64,000 nucleotides of DNA from Acidipropionibacterium timonense (GCF_900605005.1 NZ_LR027558.1:1835334-1899333), one strand, 5' to 3'; numbered from the stretch's first letter, positions 51,799 through 60,785 are shown. Translations and numbers: made by a program. The notes: generated by a model from the sequence alone, not told the origin.

Positions 51799-53580
51799 TC
51801 AGTCCTGACTGATGGGCGCCCAGGCCGGACCGGTCTGGGCCAGTTCGGGGTCGAGCTTGCGGAAGATCGGTGAGGGCTTGGCCAGCGGGCGTCCCACCTC
51901 CACCTCGACGCGACCCCACCTGGCCTGCTCGGAGGCGTAGTCACCCTGGAGCACCGGGTACCCCTCGTCCACCTCGACCAGCTGCGGCTGGGCCGCCCAG
52001 ACACCGTCGCCACCGAGCGCCTCCCACACCTTCTGGGCGGCATGCGGCATGAACGGGGTGAGCATGGTGTTGCAGTCGCTGACGACCTGCAGGGCCACGT
52101 GCAGCACCGTGTCGCGGCGGTCCGGGTCGTCCTTGAGCTTCCACGGTTCCTGGGCGCTGATGTAGGCGTTCGCCAGGCCGACGATCCTCATGACCTCGGT
52201 GATGGCGGCCTTGAACCGAGCGTGCTCGAGCGACCCACCGACCTCGTCGAAGGCGGCTGCCGAGGCCTCGAGCAGGTCGCGGTCGGCGTCGGTGAGATCG
52301 TGCGCCTGTGGGATGGCGCCGACGTTCTTGTGAGCCATCGAGATCGACCGGTTGACGAGGTTGCCCCATTCATTGGCGAGCTCGAAGTTCACCCGGCGCA
52401 CGAACTCGTCCCAGGTGAAGTCGGTGTCCTGGTTCTCGGGCCCGGCGACGGCGATGAAGTAGCGCAGGGCGTCGGGCCCGAAGTCGCGCAGGAAGTCGCC
52501 GACGAAGATTGTCGCCCCGCGCGAGTTCGACACCTTCGAGCCGCTCATGGTGAGGAACTCGCTGGAGACGATCTCGGTGGGAAGGTCGAGCACACCGATC
52601 TCCTCGGACGGCTCGCCGCCCTTGTCGCCCTGACCATTGACCCCCAGGAGGATCCCGGGCCAGATGACCGAGTGGAAGACGATGTTGTCCTTGCCCATGA
52701 AGTAGTACGACAGCGCCTCGGGATCCTGCCAGAAGTCCTTCCATGCCTCCGGATCGCCGCTGCGTCGGGCCCACTCGATCGACGCCGAGAGGTACCCGAT
52801 GACGGCGTCGAACCACACGTAGATCGACTTCATGGGATTGTCCTGCCAGCCTTCGACCGGCACCCGGATGCCCCAGTCGAGGTCGCGGGTGATGGCTCTC
52901 GGCCGCAGTTCCTCGAGGAGGTTGTGGGAGAACTTGAGGACATTGGGACGCCAGTCGGTGCGGGTGTCGATCCACGTCGTCAGCGACTGGGCCAGGGCGG
53001 GCAGGTCGAGGAAGAAGTGCTCGGTGGTGCGGAACTGCGGAGTTGCGCCGGTCGTCTTCGACCTCGGATCGATGAGGTCGGCCGGGTCGAGCTGGCGGCC
53101 GCAGTTGTCGCACTGGTCGCCGCGGGCGTCGTCATAGCCGCACACCGGGCAGGTGCCCTCGATGTAGCGGTCCGGCAGGGTGCGACCGGTGGACGGCTCG
53201 AAGGCGCCCATCTCGGACTGCTTGACGAGGTACCCGTTCCTGTACAGGGTGCGGAAGATCTCCTGGGTGACCTCGGCGTGGTTCTCGGTCATCGTTGAGG
53301 TGTAGAGGTCGTACGACAGCCCGAGGCCCTGGAGGTCGGAGGCGATGATCCGGTGGTACTTCTCGGCGCACTGCTGGGCCGTCAGCCCCTCCTGATCGGC
53401 CTTGACCGAGATGGCGGTGCCGTGGCAGTCCGAGCCGGAGACCATGAGGACCCGGTGCCCCGACATGCGCATGAAGCGGGCGAAGACGTCGGAGGGGACA
53501 CCGAATCCGGAGACATGGCCGATGTGTCGGGGCCCATTGGCATAGGGCCACGCGACGGCGGCGAGAACGTTGGCACACAT
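51799..53580 (-). CDS. metG: methionyl-tRNA synthetase
   Basis: This 593-aa class I enzyme charges tRNA-Met. The signature HIGHVSGF appears near residue 20 after [19 protein letters not shown] zinc knuckle reads [18 protein letters not shown]. The KMSKS loop is the variant [10 protein letters not shown], and the anticodon-binding helices include [10 protein letters not shown]. There is no C-terminal tRNA-binding EMAP domain. ATG 53580 (MCANVL) is chosen because TAGACT lies 7 nt upstream; an earlier start at 53601 would lie upstream of the predicted transcript start. Essential gene. Confidence 0.94.
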   Translation of the reverse strand: MCANVLAAVAWPYANGPRHIGHVSGFGVPSDVFARFMRMSGHRVLMVSGSDCHGTAISVKADQEGLTAQQCAEKYHRIIASDLQGLGLSYDLYTSTMTENHAEVTQEIFRTLYRNGYLVKQSEMGAFEPSTGRTLPDRYIEGTCPVCGYDDARGDQCDNCGRQLDPADLIDPRSKTTGATPQFRTTEHFFLDLPALAQSLTTWIDTRTDWRPNVLKFSHNLLEELRPRAITRDLDWGIRVPVEGWQDNPMKSIYVWFDAVIGYLSASIEWARRSGDPEAWKDFWQDPEALSYYFMGKDNIVFHSVIWPGILLGVNGQGDKGGEPSEEIGVLDLPTEIVSSEFLTMSGSKVSNSRGATIFVGDFLRDFGPDALRYFIAVAGPENQDTDFTWDEFVRRVNFELANEWGNLVNRSISMAHKNVGAIPQAHDLTDADRDLLEASAAAFDEVGGSLEHARFKAAITEVMRIVGLANAYISAQEPWKLKDDPDRRDTVLHVALQVVSDCNTMLTPFMPHAAQKVWEALGGDGVWAAQPQLVEVDEGYPVLQGDYASEQARWGRVEVEVGRPLAKPSPIFRKLDPELAQTGPAWAPISQD

Positions 53581-53587
53581 GGGTCCG

Positions 53588-53593
53588 AGTCTA
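53588..53593 (-). promoter_or_regulatory. -10 element, leaderless start of metG
   Basis: TAGACT on the minus strand, then 7 nt, then ATG 53580. Confidence 0.55.
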
Positions 53594-53656
53594 TCGACCA
53601 CAGCGGCGGCCTCATGACAGGGTCAGCCCGCTGCGACCTCCCGATCCGCCCTGCGC

Positions 53657-54880
53657 TCACAGGTGCCGCCGGCCCCACCGCGGCAGCCGGTGCCGATGGT
53701 CGAACACCGCCTCGACGTCGAAGAAGTCGCGGTAGATCTGCGGCGTGTGCCTCATGCCGTAGCCGTCGACGTGGAGGCGGCTCTGGACGAGGAACCCCCG
53801 CTCGGGGTGTCGCACGACGGCGGTACGGTCCGACACGTCGCAGATGACGTCGAAGCCGGCGTCCAGGATGACCTTCATGATCGGGCCCGCAGGATCGGCC
53901 ATCGCCCCGAACGGGGTGATGTACAGCTTCGTGGGGCCGAGGAGGTCACCGGCCTCACGCAGCCACTTCGCCGTGTCGTCGGCCACCCACCGAGGCGTCA
54001 TCGTCGTGGATCCCAGGTCGATGTGACCGTAGGAGTGGCTGGCGAAGGTCCACCCTCGACGCTTCATGAGGGCGATGACCGGTCTGGCGGCGGCCTGTTG
54101 TGCGGCTCGGTCGTGTTCGTGGCGGTCGGTCCGGTAACCGAGCACTCCCTCGTACCCGGTGAGGGCCAGAGTGCCCGCCGCCCCGCCCAGACTGAACTCG
54201 GGGTGGCGGCGCAGGTACTGGTCCAGGTGGCTGACAATGCAGTTCGTGGGGTCCTCGAGGGCCCGACCGGTCCGCGGGTCGGTGCCGACGCACGAGAGAT
54301 GCCCGGTGCGGTCGACGACGATGCGGTCCATGAACCCCTTGCCGAGAAGGAACCGGTTGAAGCTGAGGTCGTCGATCGACAGGACGAGTGGCCGATGTCC
54401 CCGGGGGACGCGCAGGTCCGGGTTGGGCACGACCGAACGACCGTCACGCACGAAGCAGTCGGCCAGATCGACGAGGATGTACCGTCGGGCGCGCAGATGG
54501 TCGAGCAGCCGGAGCACCTCGTCCTTGGTGAGGTACCAGTCGTCGAAGTCCTGCCCCTCCCGGGACGCGAAGGCCACCTCGGGGAACGGGATCATCTGGT
54601 GGAGGAAGAGGTGCTGGACGGTACCTGTGAACCGTTCGAGGGTCACGCCGTCCCAGTGCCGACGCACCGGTTCCCAGTCGTCCGCCGTGGGAACCGACGA
54701 GCTGGGTGACGCCGTCGCCGACCGGGATCCCCTCGCCGAGGGACTGGTGCGGCGCTCGGGCCTCCCGGCTCCCTCGCCCGGCGACCCACCGCCTCCGGGC
54801 GCGACCTCGGCGCATCCGGCCAACGGGATCGTCGCGGCACCGGCGAGGAGCGCCCGCCTCGACATCGGACGCGGTTCCAT
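53657..54880 (-). CDS. polysaccharide deacetylase-like lipoprotein
   Basis: This 407-aa protein has a lipoprotein signal with twin Arg (MSRRALLAGAATIPLAGC) and a Gly/Pro/Ser linker to about residue 70. A NodB-type domain follows: PLVLSIDDLSFN (catalytic Asp pair), HSYGHI (metal-binding His pair) and LYITPFGA. The insertion with GYEGVLGYRTDRHEHDRA is found in related outer-surface deacetylases. It probably removes acetyl groups from an envelope polysaccharide. GGAGGTGA lies 6 nt before ATG 54880. It lies downstream of the RNase HI gene on the same strand, 57 bp apart, possibly in the same transcript. Confidence 0.85.
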   Translation of the reverse strand: MEPRPMSRRALLAGAATIPLAGCAEVAPGGGGSPGEGAGRPERRTSPSARGSRSATASPSSSVPTADDWEPVRRHWDGVTLERFTGTVQHLFLHQMIPFPEVAFASREGQDFDDWYLTKDEVLRLLDHLRARRYILVDLADCFVRDGRSVVPNPDLRVPRGHRPLVLSIDDLSFNRFLLGKGFMDRIVVDRTGHLSCVGTDPRTGRALEDPTNCIVSHLDQYLRRHPEFSLGGAAGTLALTGYEGVLGYRTDRHEHDRAAQQAAARPVIALMKRRGWTFASHSYGHIDLGSTTMTPRWVADDTAKWLREAGDLLGPTKLYITPFGAMADPAGPIMKVILDAGFDVICDVSDRTAVVRHPERGFLVQSRLHVDGYGMRHTPQIYRDFFDVEAVFDHRHRLPRWGRRHL

Positions 54881-54937
54881 GTCAGGTCACCTCCATTCGG
54901 TGACGGGACGCTGGACGTCAGATGTCGAATATCTGAA

Positions 54938-55870
54938 TCATCGGTATGTCCCGCCCTCGCGAACGAGGGTACCCTGATGGAACAACAGCCTCCAACCGCC
55001 CTGACGTCGTCCCCACACGGAGACCCGCAACGCGATCCGAGCCCCTGACCTCGACCTCCACCGGAGGATGACGGCGTCGTCGGACAGCCGGAGGAGCCCC
55101 AGGATCTCGATGCCGACCCTCCTGGGGAGTTCGGTCGCGTCGAACTCGGCGAGCATCCGACCCTTGGTCCACATTCTTCCACTGGCCCCGTGCTCGACGA
55201 ACCCGTCATCGAGCAACTCGAGATATGCAGCGCGTCGAGCAGCCGGATCGGGGTCGACGAGTCGACGCTCGAGTCGGACCAGTTCGGCGGTGAGGACCTG
55301 GTCGGGGCTGGCGGGAGTCTCGGGCAGGTCGAAGAGTTCGGACTGGGCGGGCTCGGCCCGCTCGGGCTCACCCCGGGGCGCAGCCCGGGGAGAGTCGTCG
55401 ACGGCGTCCGACCCGCCCATGCCGGGGCCCCGATCGACCGGCGTGCCGTCCCGGAAAGCGGTCGCTGCGGCGCGGGCCCGCGTGTCGGCAGCCTCGTTCA
55501 AGGCGTGTCCGGCGTGGCCCTTGACCCACTCGAAGGAGACCTTCCGACCACGCAGCTGGCCGTCGATCTGCTCGAGCAGGTCGCGGTTGAGCACCGGCTT
55601 GCCGTCGGCCTTGCGCCACCCCTTGCGCTTCCACCCCGGCAGCCACTTGGTGCAGCAGTTGATGGCGTACTGGGAGTCGCACAGGATCGTCAGGGGCTCG
55701 TCGAGGTCGGCGGTCGAGCGCAGCAGGTCGAGGACCGCCATGAGCTCGCCCATGTTGTTCGTCCCGCGCGGCCATCCGCCGGCCGCCCAACGGTGGTCAT
55801 CGACGTACCAGGCCCAGCCCGCCGGCCCCGGGTTGTCGAGGCTCGACCCGTCAGCCGCCGCGACGATCAT
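54938..55870 (-). CDS. rnhA: ribonuclease HI fused to a DUF4440/NTF2-like domain
   Basis: Residues 1-140 of this 310-aa protein are RNase HI: DGSSLDNPGPAGW (D7), TNNMGELMAVL (E42), LCDSQYAIN (D65), VSFEWVKGHAGHALNEAADTRAR (basic handle and last Asp). Residues about 185-310 form an NTF2/DUF4440-like domain with LLDDGFVEHGASGRMWTKGRMLAEF and ILRWRSRSGARIALRVSVW. A Pro/Glu linker joins them. RNase HI cuts RNA in RNA-DNA hybrids. The ATG overlaps the cdd stop (ATGA), placing it in a nucleoside uptake operon where it could feed salvage. The second domain has no known role. Confidence 0.86.
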   Translation of the reverse strand: MIVAAADGSSLDNPGPAGWAWYVDDHRWAAGGWPRGTNNMGELMAVLDLLRSTADLDEPLTILCDSQYAINCCTKWLPGWKRKGWRKADGKPVLNRDLLEQIDGQLRGRKVSFEWVKGHAGHALNEAADTRARAAATAFRDGTPVDRGPGMGGSDAVDDSPRAAPRGEPERAEPAQSELFDLPETPASPDQVLTAELVRLERRLVDPDPAARRAAYLELLDDGFVEHGASGRMWTKGRMLAEFDATELPRRVGIEILGLLRLSDDAVILRWRSRSGARIALRVSVWGRRQGGWRLLFHQGTLVREGGTYR

Positions 55871-56265
55871 GACGTCGTCCTCTCGATGTCGGAGACGTCG
55901 AAGGCCTGCGGAAGCACCTCGTCCATGGTCCGCACCCCCAGTGGGGTGCGCACCAGCAGATCCGGGCCACCGTGCTCCCACAACAGCTGGCGACACCGAC
56001 CACACGGCATGATCGGCTCCCCCTGCTCATTGACGCAGGTGAAGGCGACGAGCCGCCCACCCCCTGCTGCAATGTGGTCGCTGATGACGCCGCACTCGGC
56101 GCACAGGGTCACCCCGTACCCGGCATTCTCCACATTGCATCCGCTGACGATCCGCCCGTCGTCGACGAGGGCCGCCGCCCCCACCCGGTAGTGCGAGTAG
56201 GGGACGTAGGCGCGCGCCGTCATGGCCAGGGCGACGTCGTGCAGTCTCTGCCAGTCGACGTCCAT
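55867..56265 (-). CDS. cdd: cytidine deaminase
   Basis: This 132-aa zinc enzyme converts cytidine and deoxycytidine to uridine forms. It has AYVPYSHYRVGAAAL, SGCNVENAGYG, the zinc/Glu motif TLCAECGVI (C55, E57) and PCGRCRQLLWE. The usual family text at the first site is CAER; here it is CAEC, followed by GVISDHIA where most have TAIF. Start ATG 56265 lies one base after the permease stop. In mycobacteria cdd (Rv3315c) also follows the phosphosugar mutase region. The gene holds the weaker seventh copy of the inverted-arm element. Confidence 0.93.
   Translation of the reverse strand: MDVDWQRLHDVALAMTARAYVPYSHYRVGAAALVDDGRIVSGCNVENAGYGVTLCAECGVISDHIAAGGGRLVAFTCVNEQGEPIMPCGRCRQLLWEHGGPDLLVRTPLGVRTMDEVLPQAFDVSDIERTTS
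56069..56138. repeat. paired inverted-arm element, copy 7 (inside cdd, weaker)
   Basis: GCAATGTGG at 56069-56077 and CCACATTGC at 56130-56138 match 9 of 10 bases in each arm; the total span is 70 bp rather than 68. The right arm encodes the conserved cytidine deaminase motif CNVE on the minus strand, so at least that arm is constrained by the protein. Confidence 0.6.
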
Positions 56266-56266
56266 C

Positions 56267-57649
56267 TCAGTCCTTGATGAAGGGGGTGCCGTCGGCCGCC
56301 GGAGCCCGGACCTTGCCGACGAGTCCGGCGACCGCGACGATCGTCGCGACATAGGGCAGCAGGAGGAGGAACTGGCTCGGCATCGGGGTGCCCAGCGGTC
56401 CGAGCTCGGTGGCCAGCTGCGTGACGAAACTGAAGAACAGCGCCATGACAGCAGCCAGGCCCGGCTTCCAGCGACCCATGATGAGGGCCGCCAGGGCGAT
56501 GAAGCCGTTGCCCACGGTGATGTCCTTGGAGAAGGACCCCACGGTGCCGATGGTGAAGTAGGCGCCACCCAGACCGGCGAAGACACCGCCGACGAGCACC
56601 GCCGACCACCTCGTCGCCGTCACCGAGATGCCGACGGTGTCGGCCGCCTCGGGGTGCTCCCCCACGGACCGGACGCGCAGCCCCCAGCGGGTGCGCCACA
56701 GCAGGAACCACACGAGCGGGATGCACAGGAAGCCGATGTACACGAGGATCGTCTGGTCGAAGAGGATCGGCCCGAGGAAGGGAATCCGCGACAGCCCGGG
56801 CAGGGCGATGGGCTCCATGATCGGCGCGGAGTTGAACTTCTCGGCCTCCGGCGACAGCAGCTGATTGAAGAGGAAGCCCGTGAGGCCGGTGGCGAAGAGG
56901 TTGACGACGACGCCCATGACGACCTCGTCGACGAGGTACTTGATGGTGAACACCGCGAGCAGGGCGGCCATGAGGATCGCCGCGATGACGGCCGCGACGA
57001 GCGCGGCGGTGATCGAGTGGGTCACCGACCCGACGAGCGCCGCGGCGAAGGCCGCGGTGAGCATCTCCCCCTCGATGGCGACGTTGACGACACCGGACCG
57101 CTCGCACATGACGCCGCACAGGGCACCGAGCACCAGCGGCGTGGCCAGGGAGATGGTGCCCTGGAACTGGCTGGACACCTGGAAGGGCAGGCTGGCGCCG
57201 GCCGCGGCCCAGGTGAGGAAGCCGACGATGACGGCCAGCCCGGCGAGAATGCCCCCGGTGGTCGAGAAGGCCTTGCGAGACCTGCCGAGGAAGAACAGTG
57301 CGGCCCCGGCGGCGCAGGCCAGCCCGCTGGCGAGGACGACCGGGAACCCGGGCAGCGAGAGGGTGCCCAGGCTCTGGGTGGCCAGGGCGTCGGCGAACGA
57401 GAAGTGCGCGGTGCCGTGGGTGCGCGTCACCAGCCACAGCAGGATGACCGCCATGATGCCGATGAGCACCGAGGTGGAGATGCGGTGGGTGCGGGCCTCG
57501 CGGGACTCGACGTGGGCCAGTTCGATCTCGGCGGGGTCGGACGTCATGGAGCCGACCGTCTCGGCGGGGGTCGCGCCCGGTTCGGGAACGGCCAGCCCGG
57601 CCTGGTCGGGGTCGGTCGTCGTCGGACGAGGAATCCTGGGAGTCGTCAT
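56267..57649 (-). CDS. nucleoside ABC transporter permease (second, NupQ/YufQ-like)
   Basis: This 460-aa permease of the branched-chain/ribose family has an N-terminal cytoplasmic tail of about 65 aa, then about ten membrane segments. Marks: PLVLGALCGVMCERSGVVNVAIEGEMLTAAF (the E-G motif of BmpA-linked permeases), FTIKYLVDEVVMGVVVNLFATGLTGFL, and TRWGLRVRSVGEHPEAADTVGISVTATRW, the ATPase-contacting loop. It pairs with the first permease. It overlaps the upstream gene by 4 bp and is one base from cdd. Confidence 0.88.
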   Translation of the reverse strand: MTTPRIPRPTTTDPDQAGLAVPEPGATPAETVGSMTSDPAEIELAHVESREARTHRISTSVLIGIMAVILLWLVTRTHGTAHFSFADALATQSLGTLSLPGFPVVLASGLACAAGAALFFLGRSRKAFSTTGGILAGLAVIVGFLTWAAAGASLPFQVSSQFQGTISLATPLVLGALCGVMCERSGVVNVAIEGEMLTAAFAAALVGSVTHSITAALVAAVIAAILMAALLAVFTIKYLVDEVVMGVVVNLFATGLTGFLFNQLLSPEAEKFNSAPIMEPIALPGLSRIPFLGPILFDQTILVYIGFLCIPLVWFLLWRTRWGLRVRSVGEHPEAADTVGISVTATRWSAVLVGGVFAGLGGAYFTIGTVGSFSKDITVGNGFIALAALIMGRWKPGLAAVMALFFSFVTQLATELGPLGTPMPSQFLLLLPYVATIVAVAGLVGKVRAPAADGTPFIKD

Positions 57650-59004
57650 GCCAGTGCTCCTGTGTGCGGGGTGGTCGGGGCGGTCGCGCTGGCGGAACCT
57701 CGACGCCGGTCACGGCGGGTTCGCAGGAACGGCAGGATCGTCTTGACGAGCATCGGCGCCGCCACGAACATGACGATGACCGCCTGGATGACGCTCACGA
57801 GGTCGAGGGAGGTCTGGGCCAGGGCCTGCATGCGCAGGCCGCCTTGGTTCATGGCGCCCCAGAAGAGGCCGGCCAGGACGATCCCGAAGGGATTGGATCG
57901 ACCGAGCAGGGCCACGGTGATGGCGTCGAACCCGATGGTGCCCACCAGGCCGATGGACAACTGGGTGGGCGTCGCCCCGGAGATCGGGCCGAGGGCCACC
58001 TCGACGCCGGCCAGACCGGCCAGACCGCCGGAGATGATCATCGTCGTCGCGACGATCGTGCCGGTGTGCATGCCGGCGGTCGCCGAGGCGTGCGGATTGG
58101 TGCCGACCGCCTTGATCTGGAAACCCAGTCGGGTGCGCTCGAGGAGCCACCACGTCGCCGCCGCGACGAGCAGGGCCAGGAAGAACCCCAGGTGCAGCTG
58201 CGACCCGGCCAGCCGCGGGAAGGTCGCGTTCCAGTCGACCACCGGGGCGATGGGATCGGTCCGTCCGGGCATCTGGAAGGCCTTCGTCGTCAGCAGCCAG
58301 GCCAAGGACCCGCTGGCGATGTAGTTGAGCATGATGGTGACGATGACCTCGTTGGCCCCGGCGCGGGCCTTGAGGACGCCGGCGATCCCGCCCCAGACGG
58401 CTCCGCCGACGAACCCGGCGATGACCGCCAGGGTGAGGTGGAGCACCAGGGGCAGGGCGTGGAAGTTGAACCCGACCCAGGCCGCCAGGGTCGCCCCGGC
58501 GATGGCCTGACCCTGGCCGCCGATGTTGAACAGGCCGGCCTTGAAGCCCAGGCCGATGGCCAGACCGGCGCAGATGAGCGGGGCCGCCTGGGCCGTCGTC
58601 GCCGTGATCGCCGTCCACGACCCGAAGGCCCCCTCGAAGAGGGCGACGTAGGCGGCGGAGATCTTCGACCACGAGTCGGTGAGGGCGTCCGGCCGGGAGA
58701 AGAGGTAGCTCCATTCCTTGCCGATCGTCGGGTCCGAGACGACCATGATGATCGCCGAGACGACGAAGGCCAGGACGAAGGCGCCGAGGGTCACCCAGAC
58801 CTCGTTCCATGGGAAGCCGAGGCGGGCACGCTGTTCCTGGAGGGCGGCGGCCTCGTGGGTGCGCACGGGGGTGGTGGGGTCGTCGGTCACGGCCTTCTCG
58901 GGCTGCGTCTCCGGAGCCTTCTCAGGCTGGGCCTCCGGAGCCTTCTCAGGCTGCGTCTCCGGAGCCTTCTCAGGCTGGGCGCCAGGGGTGGGGACGCCGG
59001 TCAT
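57646..59004 (-). CDS. nucleoside ABC transporter permease (first, NupP/YufP-like)
   Basis: This 452-aa permease has a repeated cytoplasmic tail (octapeptide EKAPETQP about four times, residues 8-38), then about ten membrane segments. It shows AAQAAPLICAGLAIGLGFKAGLFNIGGQGQAIAGATLAAW, VWGGIAGVLKARAGANEVIVTIMLNYIASG and RLGFQIKAVGTNPHASATAGMHT, typical of the guanosine/nucleoside importers with BmpA receptors. The first 60 residues are dispensable-looking, and their DNA repeat may vary between strains. It overlaps both neighbours by 4 bp. Confidence 0.88.
   Translation of the reverse strand: MTGVPTPGAQPEKAPETQPEKAPEAQPEKAPETQPEKAVTDDPTTPVRTHEAAALQEQRARLGFPWNEVWVTLGAFVLAFVVSAIIMVVSDPTIGKEWSYLFSRPDALTDSWSKISAAYVALFEGAFGSWTAITATTAQAAPLICAGLAIGLGFKAGLFNIGGQGQAIAGATLAAWVGFNFHALPLVLHLTLAVIAGFVGGAVWGGIAGVLKARAGANEVIVTIMLNYIASGSLAWLLTTKAFQMPGRTDPIAPVVDWNATFPRLAGSQLHLGFFLALLVAAATWWLLERTRLGFQIKAVGTNPHASATAGMHTGTIVATTMIISGGLAGLAGVEVALGPISGATPTQLSIGLVGTIGFDAITVALLGRSNPFGIVLAGLFWGAMNQGGLRMQALAQTSLDLVSVIQAVIVMFVAAPMLVKTILPFLRTRRDRRRGSASATAPTTPHTGALA
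58892..58980. repeat. 24-bp in-frame tandem repeat in the permease N terminus
   Basis: Units at 58892, 58916, 58940 and a partial at 58964, core GCCTTCTCAGGCTG. The period of 24 bp is a multiple of three, so each unit adds an octapeptide (EKAPETQP or EKAPEAQP) to the tail without shifting the frame. Confidence 0.92.
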
Positions 59005-60641
59005 CGCTGTGCCTCCTTCGTGTGGTCCCGGGCTGCCGGCCCGTCATCGGGTTGCGCCACGGCCGCCCGGGCCTCCTCGACACCGAACCCGGCCATCATG
59101 AGACCAAGGACGTCGCGCGGGGTACCGGCCGGGACGATCCCGACGATCCGACCTCGGTACATGACGGCTATGCGATCGGCGAGGGCCTCGATCTCATCGA
59201 GTTCGGTCGAGACGATGAGGACGGCGGTGCCCTTGTCCCGCTCGGCGACGATGCGCCTGTGCAGGAACTCGATGGCGCCGACGTCGACCCCGCGGGTCGG
59301 CTGGGAGGCGACGAGCACGCTCAGCGGGCGGGACAGCTCGCGGGCCAGGACGACCTTCTGCTGGTTGCCGCCGGACAGGGAGGCCACCGGAAGGTCGATC
59401 GAGGGAGTGCGGATGTCGAACTCCTCGACGCGGTCACGGGCGTTCCTCCGGATCCGCGCGAGTTGGAGGTTCCCGCGCCGGGTGTACTGGCCGACGTGGT
59501 TGAGGACGAGGTTCTCGGCCACGGTGAACGCCCCGACGAAGCCGTCGCGCTGTCGGTCCTCGGGGACGAACCCCAGGCCGGCCTCGATGGTCCGGGCCGG
59601 GGCGATGCCGGTGGTCTCGTGGTCGTCGATGCGGACCGTGCCCCGGCTCGGCGCCATGGTGCCGAGGAGTGCCTGGGACAGTTCGGTCTGACCATTGCCC
59701 TGGACACCGGCGATGCAGAGGATCTCGCCACCCCTGACCTCGAAGGAGACGTCGTCGACGACGACGGCGCCGGTGTCGTCGGCCACGGTGAGGTGCTCCA
59801 CCTGGAGGCGGGGCTTGGTGACCTGTGGCTCGTCCTTGTCGACGACGAGCTGGACGGCACGGCCCACCATCATCTCGGCGAGCTCCCCCTCCGACTCGTC
59901 CGGCCTGGCCTGACCGACGATCCGCCCACGACGCACCACGGTGATGTCGTCGGCGATGGCCTTGACCTCACGCAGCTTGTGGGTGATGAAGACGATCGCC
60001 CGACCCTCGTCGCGCAGGGCCTTCATGACCTCCATGAGCTCGTCGATCTCCTGGGGGGTGAGCACGGCGGTGGGCTCGTCGAAGATGAGGTACTTGGCGT
60101 CGTTGGCCAGCGACTTGAGGATCTCGACCCGCTGCTGGACGCCGACCGGCAGGTTCTCGACGACCGAGTCGGGGTCGACCTTGAGGTGGTAGCGGTCGGA
60201 CAACTGCCGCACCTTGCGCCGGGCCCGCCCCATCGACAGGACACCGGCCGTGGACTCCTCGCGGCCGAGGATGATGTTCTCGGCGACCGTGAAGACGTCG
60301 ACGAGCATGAAGTGCTGGTGGACCATGCCGATGCCGGCTGCCATGGCCTGCTTCGGGTTGGCGAAGTGCTGCTCGACGCCGTCGATGTACACCGCACCCT
60401 CATCGGACTCGAGCAGCCCGTAGAGGATGTTCATGAGGGTCGACTTGCCGGCGCCGTTCTCCCCGAGCAGGCAGTGGATCCGGCCCGGCACGACGTCGAG
60501 GTCGATGTGGTCGTTGGCGGTGAGGGTGCCGAAGCGCTTGGTGATGCCGCGCAGGGACAGGCCCTTCTCGGCCGGCGGCGCGCTCATCTCGTCTGCGATG
60601 GGCGCCTGGCCCGGGGCGGCCTCGTCGGGAGCAGTGGACAT
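59001..60641 (-). CDS. nucleoside ABC transporter ATP-binding protein (NupO/YufO-like)
   Basis: This 546-aa protein holds two ABC domains. The first: GITKRFGTLTANDHIDLDV, Walker A LLGENGAGKS, IGMVHQHFMLVDVFTVAENI, the degenerate signature LPVGVQQRVEIL and Walker B LIFDEPTAVL. The second: GGEILCIAGVQGNGQTEL (Walker A lacks the Lys), GFVPEDRQRDGFVG, the signature LSGGNQQKVVLARELSR. This pattern, with one degenerate site, is typical of RbsA/YufO-type sugar and nucleoside importers. It overlaps the first permease by 4 bp and follows the receptor gene after a hairpin-rich gap. Confidence 0.92.
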   Translation of the reverse strand: MSTAPDEAAPGQAPIADEMSAPPAEKGLSLRGITKRFGTLTANDHIDLDVVPGRIHCLLGENGAGKSTLMNILYGLLESDEGAVYIDGVEQHFANPKQAMAAGIGMVHQHFMLVDVFTVAENIILGREESTAGVLSMGRARRKVRQLSDRYHLKVDPDSVVENLPVGVQQRVEILKSLANDAKYLIFDEPTAVLTPQEIDELMEVMKALRDEGRAIVFITHKLREVKAIADDITVVRRGRIVGQARPDESEGELAEMMVGRAVQLVVDKDEPQVTKPRLQVEHLTVADDTGAVVVDDVSFEVRGGEILCIAGVQGNGQTELSQALLGTMAPSRGTVRIDDHETTGIAPARTIEAGLGFVPEDRQRDGFVGAFTVAENLVLNHVGQYTRRGNLQLARIRRNARDRVEEFDIRTPSIDLPVASLSGGNQQKVVLARELSRPLSVLVASQPTRGVDVGAIEFLHRRIVAERDKGTAVLIVSTELDEIEALADRIAVMYRGRIVGIVPAGTPRDVLGLMMAGFGVEEARAAVAQPDDGPAARDHTKEAQR

Positions 60642-60660
60642 GGGCTGATCCTTCCACGTC

Positions 60661-60677
60661 GGGAGCCATCGGCTCCC
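60661..60677. other. small hairpin upstream of the ATPase gene
   Basis: GGGAGCC-ATC-GGCTCCC, a perfect 7-bp stem with a 3-nt loop, 20 bp before the ATPase start. It could occlude or mark the ribosome-binding region. Confidence 0.55.
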
Positions 60678-60684
60678 CTCAGGC

Positions 60685-60728
60685 CACGGCGCGCCGACAG
60701 CCCCGGCCGGGGTCGTCGGCGCGCCGTG
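60685..60728 (-). terminator. long hairpin between receptor and ATPase genes
   Basis: CACGGCGCGCCGAC and GTCGGCGCGCCGTG form a perfect 14-bp stem. Its 16-nt loop contains the palindrome CCCCGGCCGGGG. It may act as a partial terminator or mRNA stabiliser so that receptor exceeds transporter. Confidence 0.65.
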
Positions 60729-60746
60729 AGGGATGATTCCGAATCC

Positions 60747-60778
60747 GTCGGCCCCCGGTCAGCGAACCGGGGACCGAC
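60747..60778 (-). terminator. hairpin just after the receptor gene
   Basis: GTCGGCCCCCGGT and ACCGGGGACCGAC form a 13-bp stem with one mismatch and a 6-nt loop, 8 bp after the stop codon of the receptor gene. Confidence 0.65.
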
Positions 60779-60785
60779 ACGACGA

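Noticed and set aside
15341-56138. Paired inverted arms as ends of a miniature insertion sequence or a CRISPR-like array
   Set aside because: Interiors are unrelated, no target-site duplication or transposase is visible, and copies are spread over 40 kb rather than clustered at regular spacing.
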